Shown: positions 42,428 to 51,015 of the stretch, piece by piece
Layout: every line of letters starts with the position of its first letter
Position numbering within the stretch: position 1 is the stretch's first letter
Assembly (NCBI GenBank): GCA_963843085.1
Contig: CAWJJG010000010.1
Span: 437,986 to 501,985, forward strand
DNA length: 64,000 nucleotides
Source: DASUPK01 sp963843085
Lineage (GTDB): Bacteria > Actinomycetota > Thermoleophilia > Solirubrobacterales > 70-9
Direction of reading: 5' to 3'
The notes under the pieces: generated by a model
Database searches by the model: none
Told to the model about the DNA's origin: nothing
Seen by the model: only the letters and a program-made list of their open reading frames with translations
Translations under genes and position numbers: made by a program

Positions 42428-44021
42428 CGGTGCCGGTGCTTCTTCCCCTTCTTGGGCTTGACCACCTTGCCGCAGCTCTTCGCGCGAGTGCTCCTGTTCA
42501 CGGCCAGGTGGTTGTCCGTCAGGCAGCCCTGGGCAAAACCGTCGATTCCGATCGAGGGCTGATTGACGTCGACCCTCACGTTGAAGTCCTTGAAGCGCCC
42601 GAGGAACCCCTTCTTCGCCGCGATCAGGCGGATCAGGGTTCCGTTCGGATCGATGTGCAGCGAGTCCCCGAAGGCAAGGGTCACCCGGTTGTCGCCACCC
42701 GCCTTTGCGGAGGCCTTGGTGCGGGTGCATCCATGCCGGCACTGGGCGATCACCTTCGTGCCCGGAAGCAACCCCGGGACCTCCAGCTGGACGATGCTGA
42801 GGGGGCTGAGGCGGCCCACGATCCCTCCAGAGATCTTCGAGAACAGCTGAGGCAGTGCGGGGGGCTTCACGACGGTCGGCGTGGCGATGGTCCGACCAAG
42901 GTCGACCGCTATCCCGAACGGTCGTGCCAGCGCGCCACCGGAGCTGAGCAGCTGGGCGGCACCTGTCTTCACGTCGATGAAGTTCACGCTCGGGGCCTCG
43001 AGCACCTCGTTCACCTCGAACAGATGCGCTCCCGATGAGTCGAAGGCGATTCCGTTGGCCGCATCCAGCGGCTCCCCGGTGAAGCTGGTGAGCGGGTTGG
43101 TGTTCGGAGCGGCGACCGAGAAGATGGCGCTGTAGTGGTCGAACGCGGCGCGGTCGCTGAAATAGACGATCTCGCGTCCGCTCCTGTTCTTTCTCTTCCC
43201 CTTCTTCTTCTTGCTGGCGGCGGCGGAGTGCTTGGCATGCTTTCCCGCGCTCTTGCTCGTGACCTGCTGACCGATGGCCACGTCGGTCGGATCCATCAGC
43301 TGGGAGCCTTGGGCGACGAGGGTCTGCTGGCCGGTGCTCAGGTTGACGCGGACTATCCGGCCCGGCTGACCGATCACACCATGGCCAGGTCTGTTTGCGT
43401 GTCGGTGTCTGCGACCACCAAGCTGTTGGTGTTGGGGCTGACCTCGATCCCGAATGGATGGGACAGCTGACCCCACCTGGTAAGGATGCTCTGCGCTCCG
43501 CTGGCGGGGTTGACCTTGATGATCGCGCCATGGAGGGTGTTGCTGCGGAAGAAGGCGGCGGCGTCGCTGACCAGCAGGCTCCCATCCGGGGCGATTGCGA
43601 CGCCCGTGGGATTGACGAAGTACGGCGGGGTGTCATCGAACTCGTTCTGCTCCCCGCCATCGCTGATCACCGATTGAGCGCCGGTCGAAGGGTTGATCCG
43701 GATCAACCTCCCACAGCCGTCGATGCACTGACTCTGACCCCCGTTGTTGTCGGCGACGACCAGGCTTCCGTCCTTGTCGACCGCCACGCCGCTCGGATCG
43801 CTCAGCAGGCCGCCGCTGGAGACCACTCGCTGAGCGCCCGTGCGGGGGTCGATCTGCACGATCTTCCCGTCGGACGCGGCGCCGCCGGTAGGGCCGAAGT
43901 CGGCGACGTACACATCCCCGGTTGCGGCGCTGGCGGCGGAGCTCGCCGCGAGCAGGGCAGAAACCCATATGGCAGCGCCGACCGACGCAGCCCATCGGCG
44001 GTTTCCGTGACTTCGAGTCAA
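42424..44021 (-). CDS. exported NHL-like beta-propeller protein with basic tail, apparent frameshift
   Basis: The frame from 44021 runs to a TGA at 43374; the next part, in another frame, runs to 42424. Together they make one propeller of about 530 residues, with repeats such as GLLSDPSGVAVDKDGSLVVAD, NPTGVAIAPDGSLLVSD, SHPFGIEVSPNTNSLVVAD and MDPTDVAIG. One base seems missing near 43380. Start TTG 44021 is favoured because GGAGGG lies nine bases before it; GTG 44042 is the other option. A signal peptide follows (VSALLAASSAASA). A Lys-rich insertion (SKKKKGKRKNRSGR) and a basic C-terminus (CGKVVKPKKGKKHRHR) are present. Its stop overlaps the kinase ATG, suggesting an exported partner of the kinase. 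Confidence 0.72.
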
Positions 44022-44202
44022 GGCGCAGCTCCCTCCGGACACGACCCCCTTCGACGCGAGTCTAAACGCTCACCCGCCGCGCCGACAACCCCCAATTCCA
44101 CTTCCATCGGCGCTCGAGACCCTGGACCGCAAGGACGCGATCACGCTGACGTCCGGGGCGCGCTGCTCGTCGCCGGCCGACCGAGGGTGCTAGGAATGGG
44201 TC

Positions 44203-44568
44203 GTGGCGTCTACCCGAGAGTTGATCGAGACCGCAATCGGGCGCTTCCAGGCGGAGGTGCCTGCCCTCGCCCAGCTCAAGCTGGTCTTCGAGCTCGAGCT
44301 GCGAGGCCGCGGCGACGTGCAGATGTTCCGCGTCGAAGTCCCGGGTCCGAAGATCAGCAAGTCCGCTTCGACCGAGGATGCCCGGGTCACGGTCGAGGTC
44401 ACGCGCTCCGAGTTCAACCGGCTCGCTGAGGAGGGCACGGTGCCCGACTACCGCGCCGCCTATGACGCCGGCCACATCAAGGTCACGGGTGACAGCAACA
44501 TCCAGAAGCTGATCGCGCAGGTGGTCGAGCGCCACGAGCAGCGGGCGCGAACCAAAAAGGTCCACTGA
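44203..44568 (+). CDS. SCP2 sterol-carrier-like domain protein
   Basis: This 121-residue protein resembles a single SCP2-fold domain: VFELELRGRGDVQMFRVEV, DARVTVEVTRSEFNRLAEE and the closing AAYDAGHIKVTGDSNIQKLI, a typical SCP2 ending. Such domains bind lipids or acyl-CoA. The start is GTG 44203. Its stop is embedded in CTGA, which may provide the start of the next gene. Confidence 0.75.
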   Translation: MASTRELIETAIGRFQAEVPALAQLKLVFELELRGRGDVQMFRVEVPGPKISKSASTEDARVTVEVTRSEFNRLAEEGTVPDYRAAYDAGHIKVTGDSNIQKLIAQVVERHEQRARTKKVH

Positions 44569-45641
44569 CGACGCTGGCGAGAAGGCGAGCGGCGACGCAG
44601 CTGCTCCACCGTCCCGCATCGGCGAAGGATCCCGCCGAGATCGCCCGCGCGATCGCCGGTGCGCAGGCCCAGGACGTCTACGCCGGTCCGCAGACGTTTC
44701 GCTCCCGAAGCCGCAATCTGACCGCGGACGACGTCAGGCGGGCACGCGTCGAGGATCGCTCGCTGCTGCGCACCTGGGTGATGCGAAAGACGATCCACCT
44801 CATTCCCACGGATGACGTCGGCTGGTGGCTCCCGCTCTTCGAGCCGGAGACCGAGCGCTGGTCGCGCCGGCGCCTGGAACAGCTCGGTCTGCCGGTGGCG
44901 AAGCAGGACAGGGCGCTCGGCGCGATCGGGCGCGCCCTCGCCGAGGAGGGACCGCTCACCCGCAGCGAGGCCCGGGAGCGGGCCGAGGCCGCCGGTGTGA
45001 AGCTGAACCAGCAGACCGGGATGCATATCGCCCTGACCGCGGTACTCAGCGGGATCGCCTGCCTCGGACCGGACCGGGGCAAGACCACCTGCCTCGTGCG
45101 GCGAGAGGATTGGCTCGGCAAGCCGCCGCCGTTCGACCGCGGGCGCGCACTCGCGGAGCTCGCGCGCCGCTACATCCGGGCGTTCGCGCCGGCAACCGAT
45201 CGGGACTTCGCCTACTGGGCGGGCCTGCCGCTCCGCGACGTGCGGGCGGGGCTGGAATCCATTTCGAATGAGATCGAGGAGGTGCTGGTGGGTGGCGAGA
45301 CGATGCTTGCGCCGCTTGGCTCCCGGGAGCGTCTGCCGGCCGCAGGCCAGCTGCGGATGCTCGGCAACTTCGACACCTATCTGCTCGGCTGGAAGGACCG
45401 CGGCTTCTCAGTGGCGGGGGAGCACGCGGCCCACGTGAAGGAGGGGGGAGGCGGGTGGATCAGGCCGGTCATCCTCGAGGATGGCATCGTCGTCGGCGGC
45501 TGGCGCTCGTCGCGAAAGGGCGGCCGCCTGGAGATCACCCTCAACCTGCCGGCGGCCGAGCGTGACCGCCTCGGCGCGAAGATCGACGCCGAGGTGGCCG
45601 ACCTCTCCCGGTTCGAGGGCATCGAGGCAACGATTCCCTGA
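44565..45641 (+). CDS. AlkZ/YcaQ-like winged-helix DNA glycosylase family protein, probable CTG start
   Basis: The 358 residues fit the HTH_42 (YcaQ/AlkZ) family. The N-terminal AIAGAQAQDVYAG contains the Q-x-Q motif that is catalytic in AlkZ glycosylases, and DDVRRARVEDRSLLRTWVMR with TIHLIPTDDVGWWLP follows. LGNFDTYLLGW lies near the C-terminus. In this frame there is no ATG, GTG or TTG between the stop at 44490 and GTG 44775, yet the family-conserved region begins well before 44775. A CTG at 44565, four bases after AAAAAGG and overlapping the previous stop as CTGA, is the best start. The role is probably DNA repair; most members of the family are uncharacterised. Confidence 0.75.
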   Translation: MTTLARRRAATQLLHRPASAKDPAEIARAIAGAQAQDVYAGPQTFRSRSRNLTADDVRRARVEDRSLLRTWVMRKTIHLIPTDDVGWWLPLFEPETERWSRRRLEQLGLPVAKQDRALGAIGRALAEEGPLTRSEARERAEAAGVKLNQQTGMHIALTAVLSGIACLGPDRGKTTCLVRREDWLGKPPPFDRGRALAELARRYIRAFAPATDRDFAYWAGLPLRDVRAGLESISNEIEEVLVGGETMLAPLGSRERLPAAGQLRMLGNFDTYLLGWKDRGFSVAGEHAAHVKEGGGGWIRPVILEDGIVVGGWRSSRKGGRLEITLNLPAAERDRLGAKIDAEVADLSRFEGIEATIP

Positions 45642-45709
45642 CCTCACTACCATCCCGCGCCGATTCCCGGGTGGGGAGTCACGACGACTCAAGGAGACCG
45701 ACTCAAACG

Positions 45710-46225
45710 ATGAGCGACGAGAACCACCAGCTGACGACGGACCAGGCCGAGCGAGAGGCCTCCGGGGCGCACGAGTACGGGCGCTACCTGGAGGAGTTCG
45801 AGGTCGGCGCGGTCTACAAGCACTGGCCCGCCAAGACGGTGACGGAGTCAGACGACCACCTCTTCTGCCTGATCACCATGAACCACCACCCGCTGCACCT
45901 GAACGACGTCTACGCCTCACAGTCGCAGCAGGGACAGAACGTCGTCGTCGGGCCGCTGGTGTACTCCCTCGCGCTCGGGATGTCCGTCTCGGACGTCTCC
46001 GGCAAGGCGATCGCCAACCTGGCGACCGAGGATCTCAAGCATCCGGCCCCCGTCTTCCATGGCGACACGCTCTTCTGCGAGTCCGAGGTGCTGGATGTCA
46101 GGCCGTCGGAGTCCAAGAAGGACCGCGGCGTGGTCAAGGTCCACACCCGCGTCTACAAGCAGGACGGGACGCTGGTGGCGGAGTTCAAGCGGGCCGTGCT
46201 GGTGCCGCGCAAGAGCCCCGGCTAG
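45710..46225 (+). CDS. MaoC-like hydratase, candidate mesaconyl-CoA hydratase
   Basis: This 171-residue hotdog-fold protein is of the MaoC type. The hydratase-2-like motif appears as LITMNHHPLHLNDVYAS, with His and Asn in place of the usual GDxNPLH. VVVGPLVYSLALGMSVSDVS and PVFHGDTLFCESEVLD follow. The ATG at 45710 is preceded by AAGGAG at 13 bases; the upstream ATG is not needed. MaoC proteins of this size accompany ethylmalonyl-CoA genes in actinobacteria, so hydration of mesaconyl-CoA to beta-methylmalyl-CoA is a reasonable guess. The substrate is not proven by sequence. Confidence 0.8.
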   Translation: MSDENHQLTTDQAEREASGAHEYGRYLEEFEVGAVYKHWPAKTVTESDDHLFCLITMNHHPLHLNDVYASQSQQGQNVVVGPLVYSLALGMSVSDVSGKAIANLATEDLKHPAPVFHGDTLFCESEVLDVRPSESKKDRGVVKVHTRVYKQDGTLVAEFKRAVLVPRKSPG

Positions 46226-46267
46226 GGGTTTCGCGAACTCCCGCGCGGGGGTAGGATCCCGCGCGGG

Positions 46268-47182
46268 ATGGGTGGGTATGCACGTCTGGCGACGCTGGTC
46301 GCCCTCGTCGTGGGCGCATTCTCGTGGGCCGTGGCGCCGGCGAGCGCCGACTCGCTGCTCGTCCCGAACACCAACTGGACGGCGCTGCTGCCGCCGGCGC
46401 CGGACACGCCGACCGACGTGCAGCCCGGCCCGGTGCCGTATTGCGAATCACCGTCGATCTCGTGCATCGACACCGAGATCGACCGGATGACCGAGTTGCG
46501 CGACCGCCTCGGCTGCGATCACCGCGGGGTCTTCGCCACCACCTATCTGACGCTGACCCGGGTCATGCGGGGGATGCTCGACACGGACTCCGGGCTGGTC
46601 CAGGACCGGAAATACCTCTACACGGAGGACGCTCTCTTCGCGGACTTCTACTTCAACACGGTCCACGCGTGGGAGCACGGAGAACCTGTGCCGCCGGCCT
46701 GGCGGATCGCGTTCCAGCAGGCGGCGTCGGGACAGATCACCGGCGCCCAGGAGATGCTGCTCGGCATCAACGCGCATGTGCAGAACGACATGCCGTTCGT
46801 GATCGCCGCGCTCGGCGCTCGCTCGCCCGACGGCGCCTCGCGCAAGCCCGACCACGACGCGATCAACGAGGTCCTCAACCGGGCCTATGAGCCCGTGGTG
46901 ACCGCCATCCGGCAGCGCTACGACCCGTCGATCGGCGTGACCAATCCGGATCTCGTGACGGCCGACGACATCGGCGGGCTCGAGGCGGTCCGGGCGTGGC
47001 GGGAGCTCGTCTGGCGGAACGCCGAGCGGCTTCTCGAGGCCAAGACGGATGCCCAGCGAGAGGCGATCACGAAACAGATCCAGGCGAACGCTGCGCTCTG
47101 GGCCCAGAGCATCGCCGCCGTGCAGATCCCGGGCATCAGGACTTCGCGTGACGCTTACTGCGCCAAGCAGCTGGCCGGCTAG
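46268..47182 (+). CDS. exported DUF5995-like protein
   Basis: This 304-residue protein has a signal peptide (YARLATLVALVVGAFSWAVA to SADS). The mature part has CESPSISCIDTEIDRMTELR, RVMRGMLDTDSG, a helical core with LLGINAHVQNDMPFVIAALG and PDHDAINEVLNRAY. The NAHVQNDMP and HxxxN pattern is what I recall for DUF5995, whose function is unknown. The conserved His, Asn and Asp suggest an enzyme. Its stop overlaps the convergent gene at 47179 by four bases. Confidence 0.7.
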   Translation: MGGYARLATLVALVVGAFSWAVAPASADSLLVPNTNWTALLPPAPDTPTDVQPGPVPYCESPSISCIDTEIDRMTELRDRLGCDHRGVFATTYLTLTRVMRGMLDTDSGLVQDRKYLYTEDALFADFYFNTVHAWEHGEPVPPAWRIAFQQAASGQITGAQEMLLGINAHVQNDMPFVIAALGARSPDGASRKPDHDAINEVLNRAYEPVVTAIRQRYDPSIGVTNPDLVTADDIGGLEAVRAWRELVWRNAERLLEAKTDAQREAITKQIQANAALWAQSIAAVQIPGIRTSRDAYCAKQLAG

Positions 47183-47751
47183 TGCGCCTCGTCAGGCGCG
47201 TGGGCCGGGGGACGTGATTCCTCCGCCAGTGAGGTGATCTCCAGCACGCCGCGTGAGGCCTCCTCGAGGACCTCGGTCGCCTCCTCCGCGGAGCGCGCGT
47301 AGAGCTCGACCAGCAGGTGGACGATGATCCGCTCCTCGTCGTGCTTGTGGAAGCGGACGTGGGTGAAGAACTCTCGGGTGCCCTGCTCGCCGAAGGAGCC
47401 GTAGGTGAGCGACTCGCCGGCCTCCGGCCCGGAGCAGGTCTCGACCTGGTCCTGGTCGATCGTGACGGTGCAGGAGGCGACCCAGGGCGTGCCGGCCACC
47501 ATTCGCTCCCAGCGGTCCTCGACCGGGACGACCCGGTCTTCCTGGATCGTCAGGTGCGGCTGGTCATGGAGGCAGCGCAGGCACTGCACGACCGCCTCCT
47601 GGACCTCGTCGATGCGATCCGACGGCTCGCCGGTGTCCGGGTCGACGCGCAGGATCGCGTCGTAGTGGAGCTGCACCTCGAGGTCCCGCGCCCAGCAGCG
47701 GTAGCAGCGAAGCCAGGAGCTGCGGTCGCCGTTCAACTGCGGCTCGTTCAT
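47179..47751 (-). CDS. conserved protein with CxxC pairs, coupled to ethylmalonyl-CoA mutase
   Basis: This 190-residue acidic protein has two CxxC pairs, CYRCW near residue 16 and CLRCLHDQPH near 57, which could form a zinc site. The C-terminal half (REFFTHVRFHKHDEERIIVH, then LVELYARSAEEATEVLEEAS) is alpha/beta. No family recognised. Its ATG overlaps the mutase stop (TGATG), so it is produced with the mutase and may be an accessory protein. That role is inference. Confidence 0.65.
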   Translation of the reverse strand: MNEPQLNGDRSSWLRCYRCWARDLEVQLHYDAILRVDPDTGEPSDRIDEVQEAVVQCLRCLHDQPHLTIQEDRVVPVEDRWERMVAGTPWVASCTVTIDQDQVETCSGPEAGESLTYGSFGEQGTREFFTHVRFHKHDEERIIVHLLVELYARSAEEATEVLEEASRGVLEITSLAEESRPPAHAPDEAH

Positions 47752-49751
47752 CAGGCGGGTTGCGCGGCGCGATGGCGGTCGGCCACCAGCTCCGCGATCT
47801 CGCCCATGATGCGGTTGATCTCGAAGTCCTTGGGCGTGTAGACGCCTGCGACGCCGGCCTCCTTCATGGCGGCCGCGTCGACCGCGGGGATGATGCCGCC
47901 GACGACCACGGGGATGTCCGCACCGTCGGCGTGCAGGAGCTCCACCACGCGGGGCACCAGCTCGCGATGTGAGCCGGAGAGGATCGAGAGGCCGACCACG
48001 TCGACGTCCTCCTCGACGGCCGACTTGGCGATCTGCTCAGGCGTGAGCCGGATCCCCTGGTAGATCACCTCCATGCCCACGTCGCGGGCGCGCACGGCGA
48101 TCTGCTCAGCGCCGTTCGAGTGACCGTCGAGGCCGGGCTTGCCGACCAGGATCCGGATCGGATGGCCGATCTCCCCCGAGACCTCGGCGACGCGGTCGCG
48201 CACGCCGGCCAGGAGGTCCCCGTTGACCGAGCCGCCGGCCCCGGCCTCCGAGACGCCGGTCGGAGCCCGGTAATCGCCGAAGACCTCGCGGAGGACGCCG
48301 GCCCATTCTCCGGTGGTGGCGCCCGCCTTGGCGGCCTCGATGGTGGCCGGGAGGATGTTCGCCGACTCGTCGCGTGCCACCTCGGCGAGCTTTTCGAGCG
48401 CCGCGTCGACGGCGGCCTGGTCGCGCTCCGAGCGCCACCGCTCGAGGGCCTCGATCCGCTCGCGCTCCACCTCGGGGTCCGGCGTGAGGATGCCTCCATC
48501 CTCGCCGGTGGTGAGCGGCGACTCCTCGGACTCCGTGAACTTGTTCTGGCCGACGACGGTGAGCTCGCCGCGCTCGATCCTGCTGATCCGCTCACGGTTC
48601 GACTCGACCAGCTGCGCCTTCATGTAGGGCACCGCCTCGACCGCGCCGCCGCGGTCGGCGACCTCCTTCATCTCGGCATCGGCGCCCGACGCGAGCTCGT
48701 CGACCAGCCCGTCCATGACCTTCGATCCCTCAAAGATGTCGGGGTAGTCGAGGATGTCGGTCTCGTTGGCGAGTATCTGCTGGATCCGCAGGCTCCACTG
48801 CTGGTCCCAGGGGCGGGGCAGGCCCAGGGCCTCGTTCCAGGCGGGCAGCTGGATCGCGCGGGCACGCGCGTCCCGGCCGAGCGTGACGGCGAGCGCCTCG
48901 AGCACGATGCGGGGGACGTTGTTCTCCGGCTGGGACTCGGTCAGGCCGAGCGAGTTGACCTGGACGCCGTAGCGCAGGCGGAGGAACTTGGGCTCGGTGA
49001 CGCCGTAGCGGTCGCGGCCGATCTCCTCCCAGAGACGGCCCATCGCGCGCAGCTTGGCGTGCTCCTCGATGAAGCGGACGCCCGCGTTGACGAAGAACGA
49101 GATCCGCCCGAAGACCTTGGGGAAGTCTTCGTCAGAGACCTGCCCGCGCGCCTTGACCTCGTCGAGCACCGCGATGGCGGTGGAGAGGGCGTAGGCGATC
49201 TCCTGGACGGGCGTCGCCCCGGCCTCCTGCAGGTGGTAGCTGCAGACGTTGATCGGGTTCCACTTCGGGATCTCGTTGACGGTGAAGGCCACGGTGTCGG
49301 CGATCAGCCGCATCGAGGGCCCGGGGGGGAATGAGTACGTGCCGCGCGAGAGGTACTCCTTGATGATGTCGTTCTGGGTGGTGCCGGCCAGGGATGCGCG
49401 CTCGACGCCGTTCTCCTCTGCGACGGTCGCGTAGAGGGCGAGCAGCCAGGCGGCCGTGGCGTTGATCGTCATCGAGGTGTTCATCTCGTCGAGCGGGATG
49501 CCGTCGAACAGCGTGTGCATGTCGCCCTTGTGGACGATCGAGACGCCGACCTTGCCGACCTCGCCGCGCGCCAGCTCGGCATCGGGGTCGTAGCCGGTCT
49601 GCGTGGGCAGATCGAAGGCGACCGAAAGGCCGGTCTGGCCCTTGGCGAGGTTCTTGCGGTAGAGCTCGTTGGAGCGCTCGGCGTCGGAGTGGCCCGCGTA
49701 GGTGCGCATCATCCAGGGGCGGTCCCGCTCGGGCAGACGATGGTCGCTCAT
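47751..49751 (-). CDS. ecm: ethylmalonyl-CoA mutase, B12-dependent
   Basis: The 666-residue mutase has a fused B12 domain. The N-terminal block RTYAGHSDAERSNELYRKNL followed by AKGQTGLSVAFDLPTQTGYD and RGEVGKVGVSIVH is characteristic of the MeaA/ethylmalonyl-CoA mutase group as I know it. Methylmalonyl-CoA mutases have a different block there. The C-terminal domain binds cobalamin through LDGHSNG (DxHxxG). It converts (2R)-ethylmalonyl-CoA to methylsuccinyl-CoA. The start MSDHRLPERDRPWM is at 49751; a much longer open frame upstream is antisense noise. It is followed by a coupled CxxC protein. Confidence 0.88.
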   Translation of the reverse strand: MSDHRLPERDRPWMMRTYAGHSDAERSNELYRKNLAKGQTGLSVAFDLPTQTGYDPDAELARGEVGKVGVSIVHKGDMHTLFDGIPLDEMNTSMTINATAAWLLALYATVAEENGVERASLAGTTQNDIIKEYLSRGTYSFPPGPSMRLIADTVAFTVNEIPKWNPINVCSYHLQEAGATPVQEIAYALSTAIAVLDEVKARGQVSDEDFPKVFGRISFFVNAGVRFIEEHAKLRAMGRLWEEIGRDRYGVTEPKFLRLRYGVQVNSLGLTESQPENNVPRIVLEALAVTLGRDARARAIQLPAWNEALGLPRPWDQQWSLRIQQILANETDILDYPDIFEGSKVMDGLVDELASGADAEMKEVADRGGAVEAVPYMKAQLVESNRERISRIERGELTVVGQNKFTESEESPLTTGEDGGILTPDPEVERERIEALERWRSERDQAAVDAALEKLAEVARDESANILPATIEAAKAGATTGEWAGVLREVFGDYRAPTGVSEAGAGGSVNGDLLAGVRDRVAEVSGEIGHPIRILVGKPGLDGHSNGAEQIAVRARDVGMEVIYQGIRLTPEQIAKSAVEEDVDVVGLSILSGSHRELVPRVVELLHADGADIPVVVGGIIPAVDAAAMKEAGVAGVYTPKDFEINRIMGEIAELVADRHRAAQPA

Positions 49752-49862
49752 CGGCCTAATGGTAAGTGCCTCGTAAATCAAGACGCGCACCGACCGCTCC
49801 ATCCGGCGCTGAGGAGTGTTCTTGCAAACTCTCGGACGCCTCCTGGCTACGCTCACCCGCGC

Positions 49863-50558
49863 ATGAGAACCAAGCTGACAGCCCTGATCGTGACCCTCGC
49901 CGCCCTCGCGGCGGGCGCAGTCGCGCACGCAGCGCCGATCCCGGTGGCGAGCTACACGTTCCAGGGCCAGGACGACGTCAACGCCTTCCAGAACGTCGGC
50001 ATCGGCTGCAAGCGAAACTGGGTGAAACATCGCGCCCTCGGCCTCTCGGTCGGCAAGAGGGGGGGCGCCTGCACCTTCCGCTCCTCCGTGGTCGGCGATT
50101 CGAGCAGCCAGTTCTCGGACCTGGGTATGGTCGCGACCGCGACCGTCGGCGGTGGCAGCAAGAAGGCCATCGTGAAGTCCGTGGTCGGTGTCGGGGTTCG
50201 GTACAGCAGCAGCGCAAGCTACGTGCTGCGGGTGCTGCCGAACAAGCACAAGTGGCAGTACTTCCGCGACCCCAAGGGCGCGGCGGGCCCCAAGCTCGAA
50301 GCCTCCGGCAGCGGCAAGTTCATCAGGATCGGCTCGAAGCCCAACGTGGTCGCGATCCGCGCTTTCTCATATGGCGGAAACAGCACGAGCGTGATCGGCT
50401 CCGTGAACGGCACCAACGTCGTCTCGCTCACCGATTCGGCCTCCGACCAGCCTGACGGCCGCCAGACGGTCCTCGTCTCCGGCGTCAAGGGCGGCTCCGG
50501 CACCGGCGTGAAGGGCGTGTTCGACAACGTCACCGTCCAGGTGCCGAACCCCTTCTAG
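49863..50558 (+). CDS. exported protein of unknown function
   Basis: This 231-residue protein begins with a signal peptide (MRTKLTALIVTLAALAAGAV to AHAAPIP). The mature part is beta-rich with Gly and Ser: SYTFQGQDDVNAFQNVGIGC, a Cys pair (GCKRNW, GGACTF), and an ending FDNVTVQVPNPF. The FDNVTV end is seen in jelly-roll or LamG-like carbohydrate-binding folds, so an extracellular binding role is possible. It is divergent from the mutase gene with 111 bases between. Confidence 0.7.
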   Translation: MRTKLTALIVTLAALAAGAVAHAAPIPVASYTFQGQDDVNAFQNVGIGCKRNWVKHRALGLSVGKRGGACTFRSSVVGDSSSQFSDLGMVATATVGGGSKKAIVKSVVGVGVRYSSSASYVLRVLPNKHKWQYFRDPKGAAGPKLEASGSGKFIRIGSKPNVVAIRAFSYGGNSTSVIGSVNGTNVVSLTDSASDQPDGRQTVLVSGVKGGSGTGVKGVFDNVTVQVPNPF

Positions 50559-50620
50559 GCCACCTTTCCGAGGGCACGGAATCTTTCCGGCGCCCCGGAG
50601 CGATCCTCTACCTTGAGCCC

Positions 50621-50911
50621 GTGGCCACGACCACGGTTGAGCGCCCCAAGTCAGCCGGCCCAGGCGAGGGAGTGGGCGGGAACTGGATGGTGATCGTCCT
50701 GAATGACGATCACAACACCTTCGACCACGTCGCCAAGACGCTCTCGCGCGTGATCCCGGGCATCTCGCTGGACGGGGGCTACCGGTTCGCCGACACGATC
50801 CACAACCGCGGCCGGGCCGCGGTCTGGACCGGGCCGAAGGAGCCCGCCGAGCTCTACTGGGAGCAGCTCCAGCAGGCGGGTCTCACGATGGCCCCGCTCG
50901 AGCAGCACTAG
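50621..50911 (+). CDS. clpS: ClpS-family adaptor
   Basis: This 96-residue protein has the ClpS core: MVIVLNDDHNTFDHVAKTLS (with the NDDxxTF motif that binds the N-degron pocket), a central helix and the end GLTMAPLEQ. A GTG start at 50621 is used. The first 22 residues form a flexible tail. ClpS delivers N-degron proteins to ClpAP/ClpCP; no clp gene is near. Its TAG stop is the first three bases of a structured repeat. Confidence 0.88.
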   Translation: MATTTVERPKSAGPGEGVGGNWMVIVLNDDHNTFDHVAKTLSRVIPGISLDGGYRFADTIHNRGRAAVWTGPKEPAELYWEQLQQAGLTMAPLEQH

Positions 50912-51010
50912 CGGCCACCAGGCCGCTCCACTTCGGAGCGGAGGGCGAAGCCCGGAGCGACTTATGTGGGGCGGCCGCTTGTGGCCGCGACCCTGATGGC
51001 GAAGCCGAAG
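50909..51010. repeat. structured intergenic repeat, copy A
   Basis: The element begins with the clpS stop codon, TAGCGGCCACCAGGCCGC. It holds three hairpins: GCGGCC-ACCA-GGCCGC, CCGCTCC-ACTTC-GGAGCGG (sharing bases with the first, so the two exclude each other) and GCGGCC-GCTTGT-GGCCGC. It ends near GATGGCGAAGCCG, close to the convergent RTX-like stop. A near copy lies at 63666 and a partial one at 58862. It could act as a two-way terminator. Confidence 0.75.
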
Positions 51011-51015
51011 CCGAT

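Noticed and set aside
47751..50249. Extended mutase reading frame of 832 codons
   Set aside because: The first 166 codons are antisense to an exported-protein gene and unlike any mutase; the family N-terminus begins at 49751.
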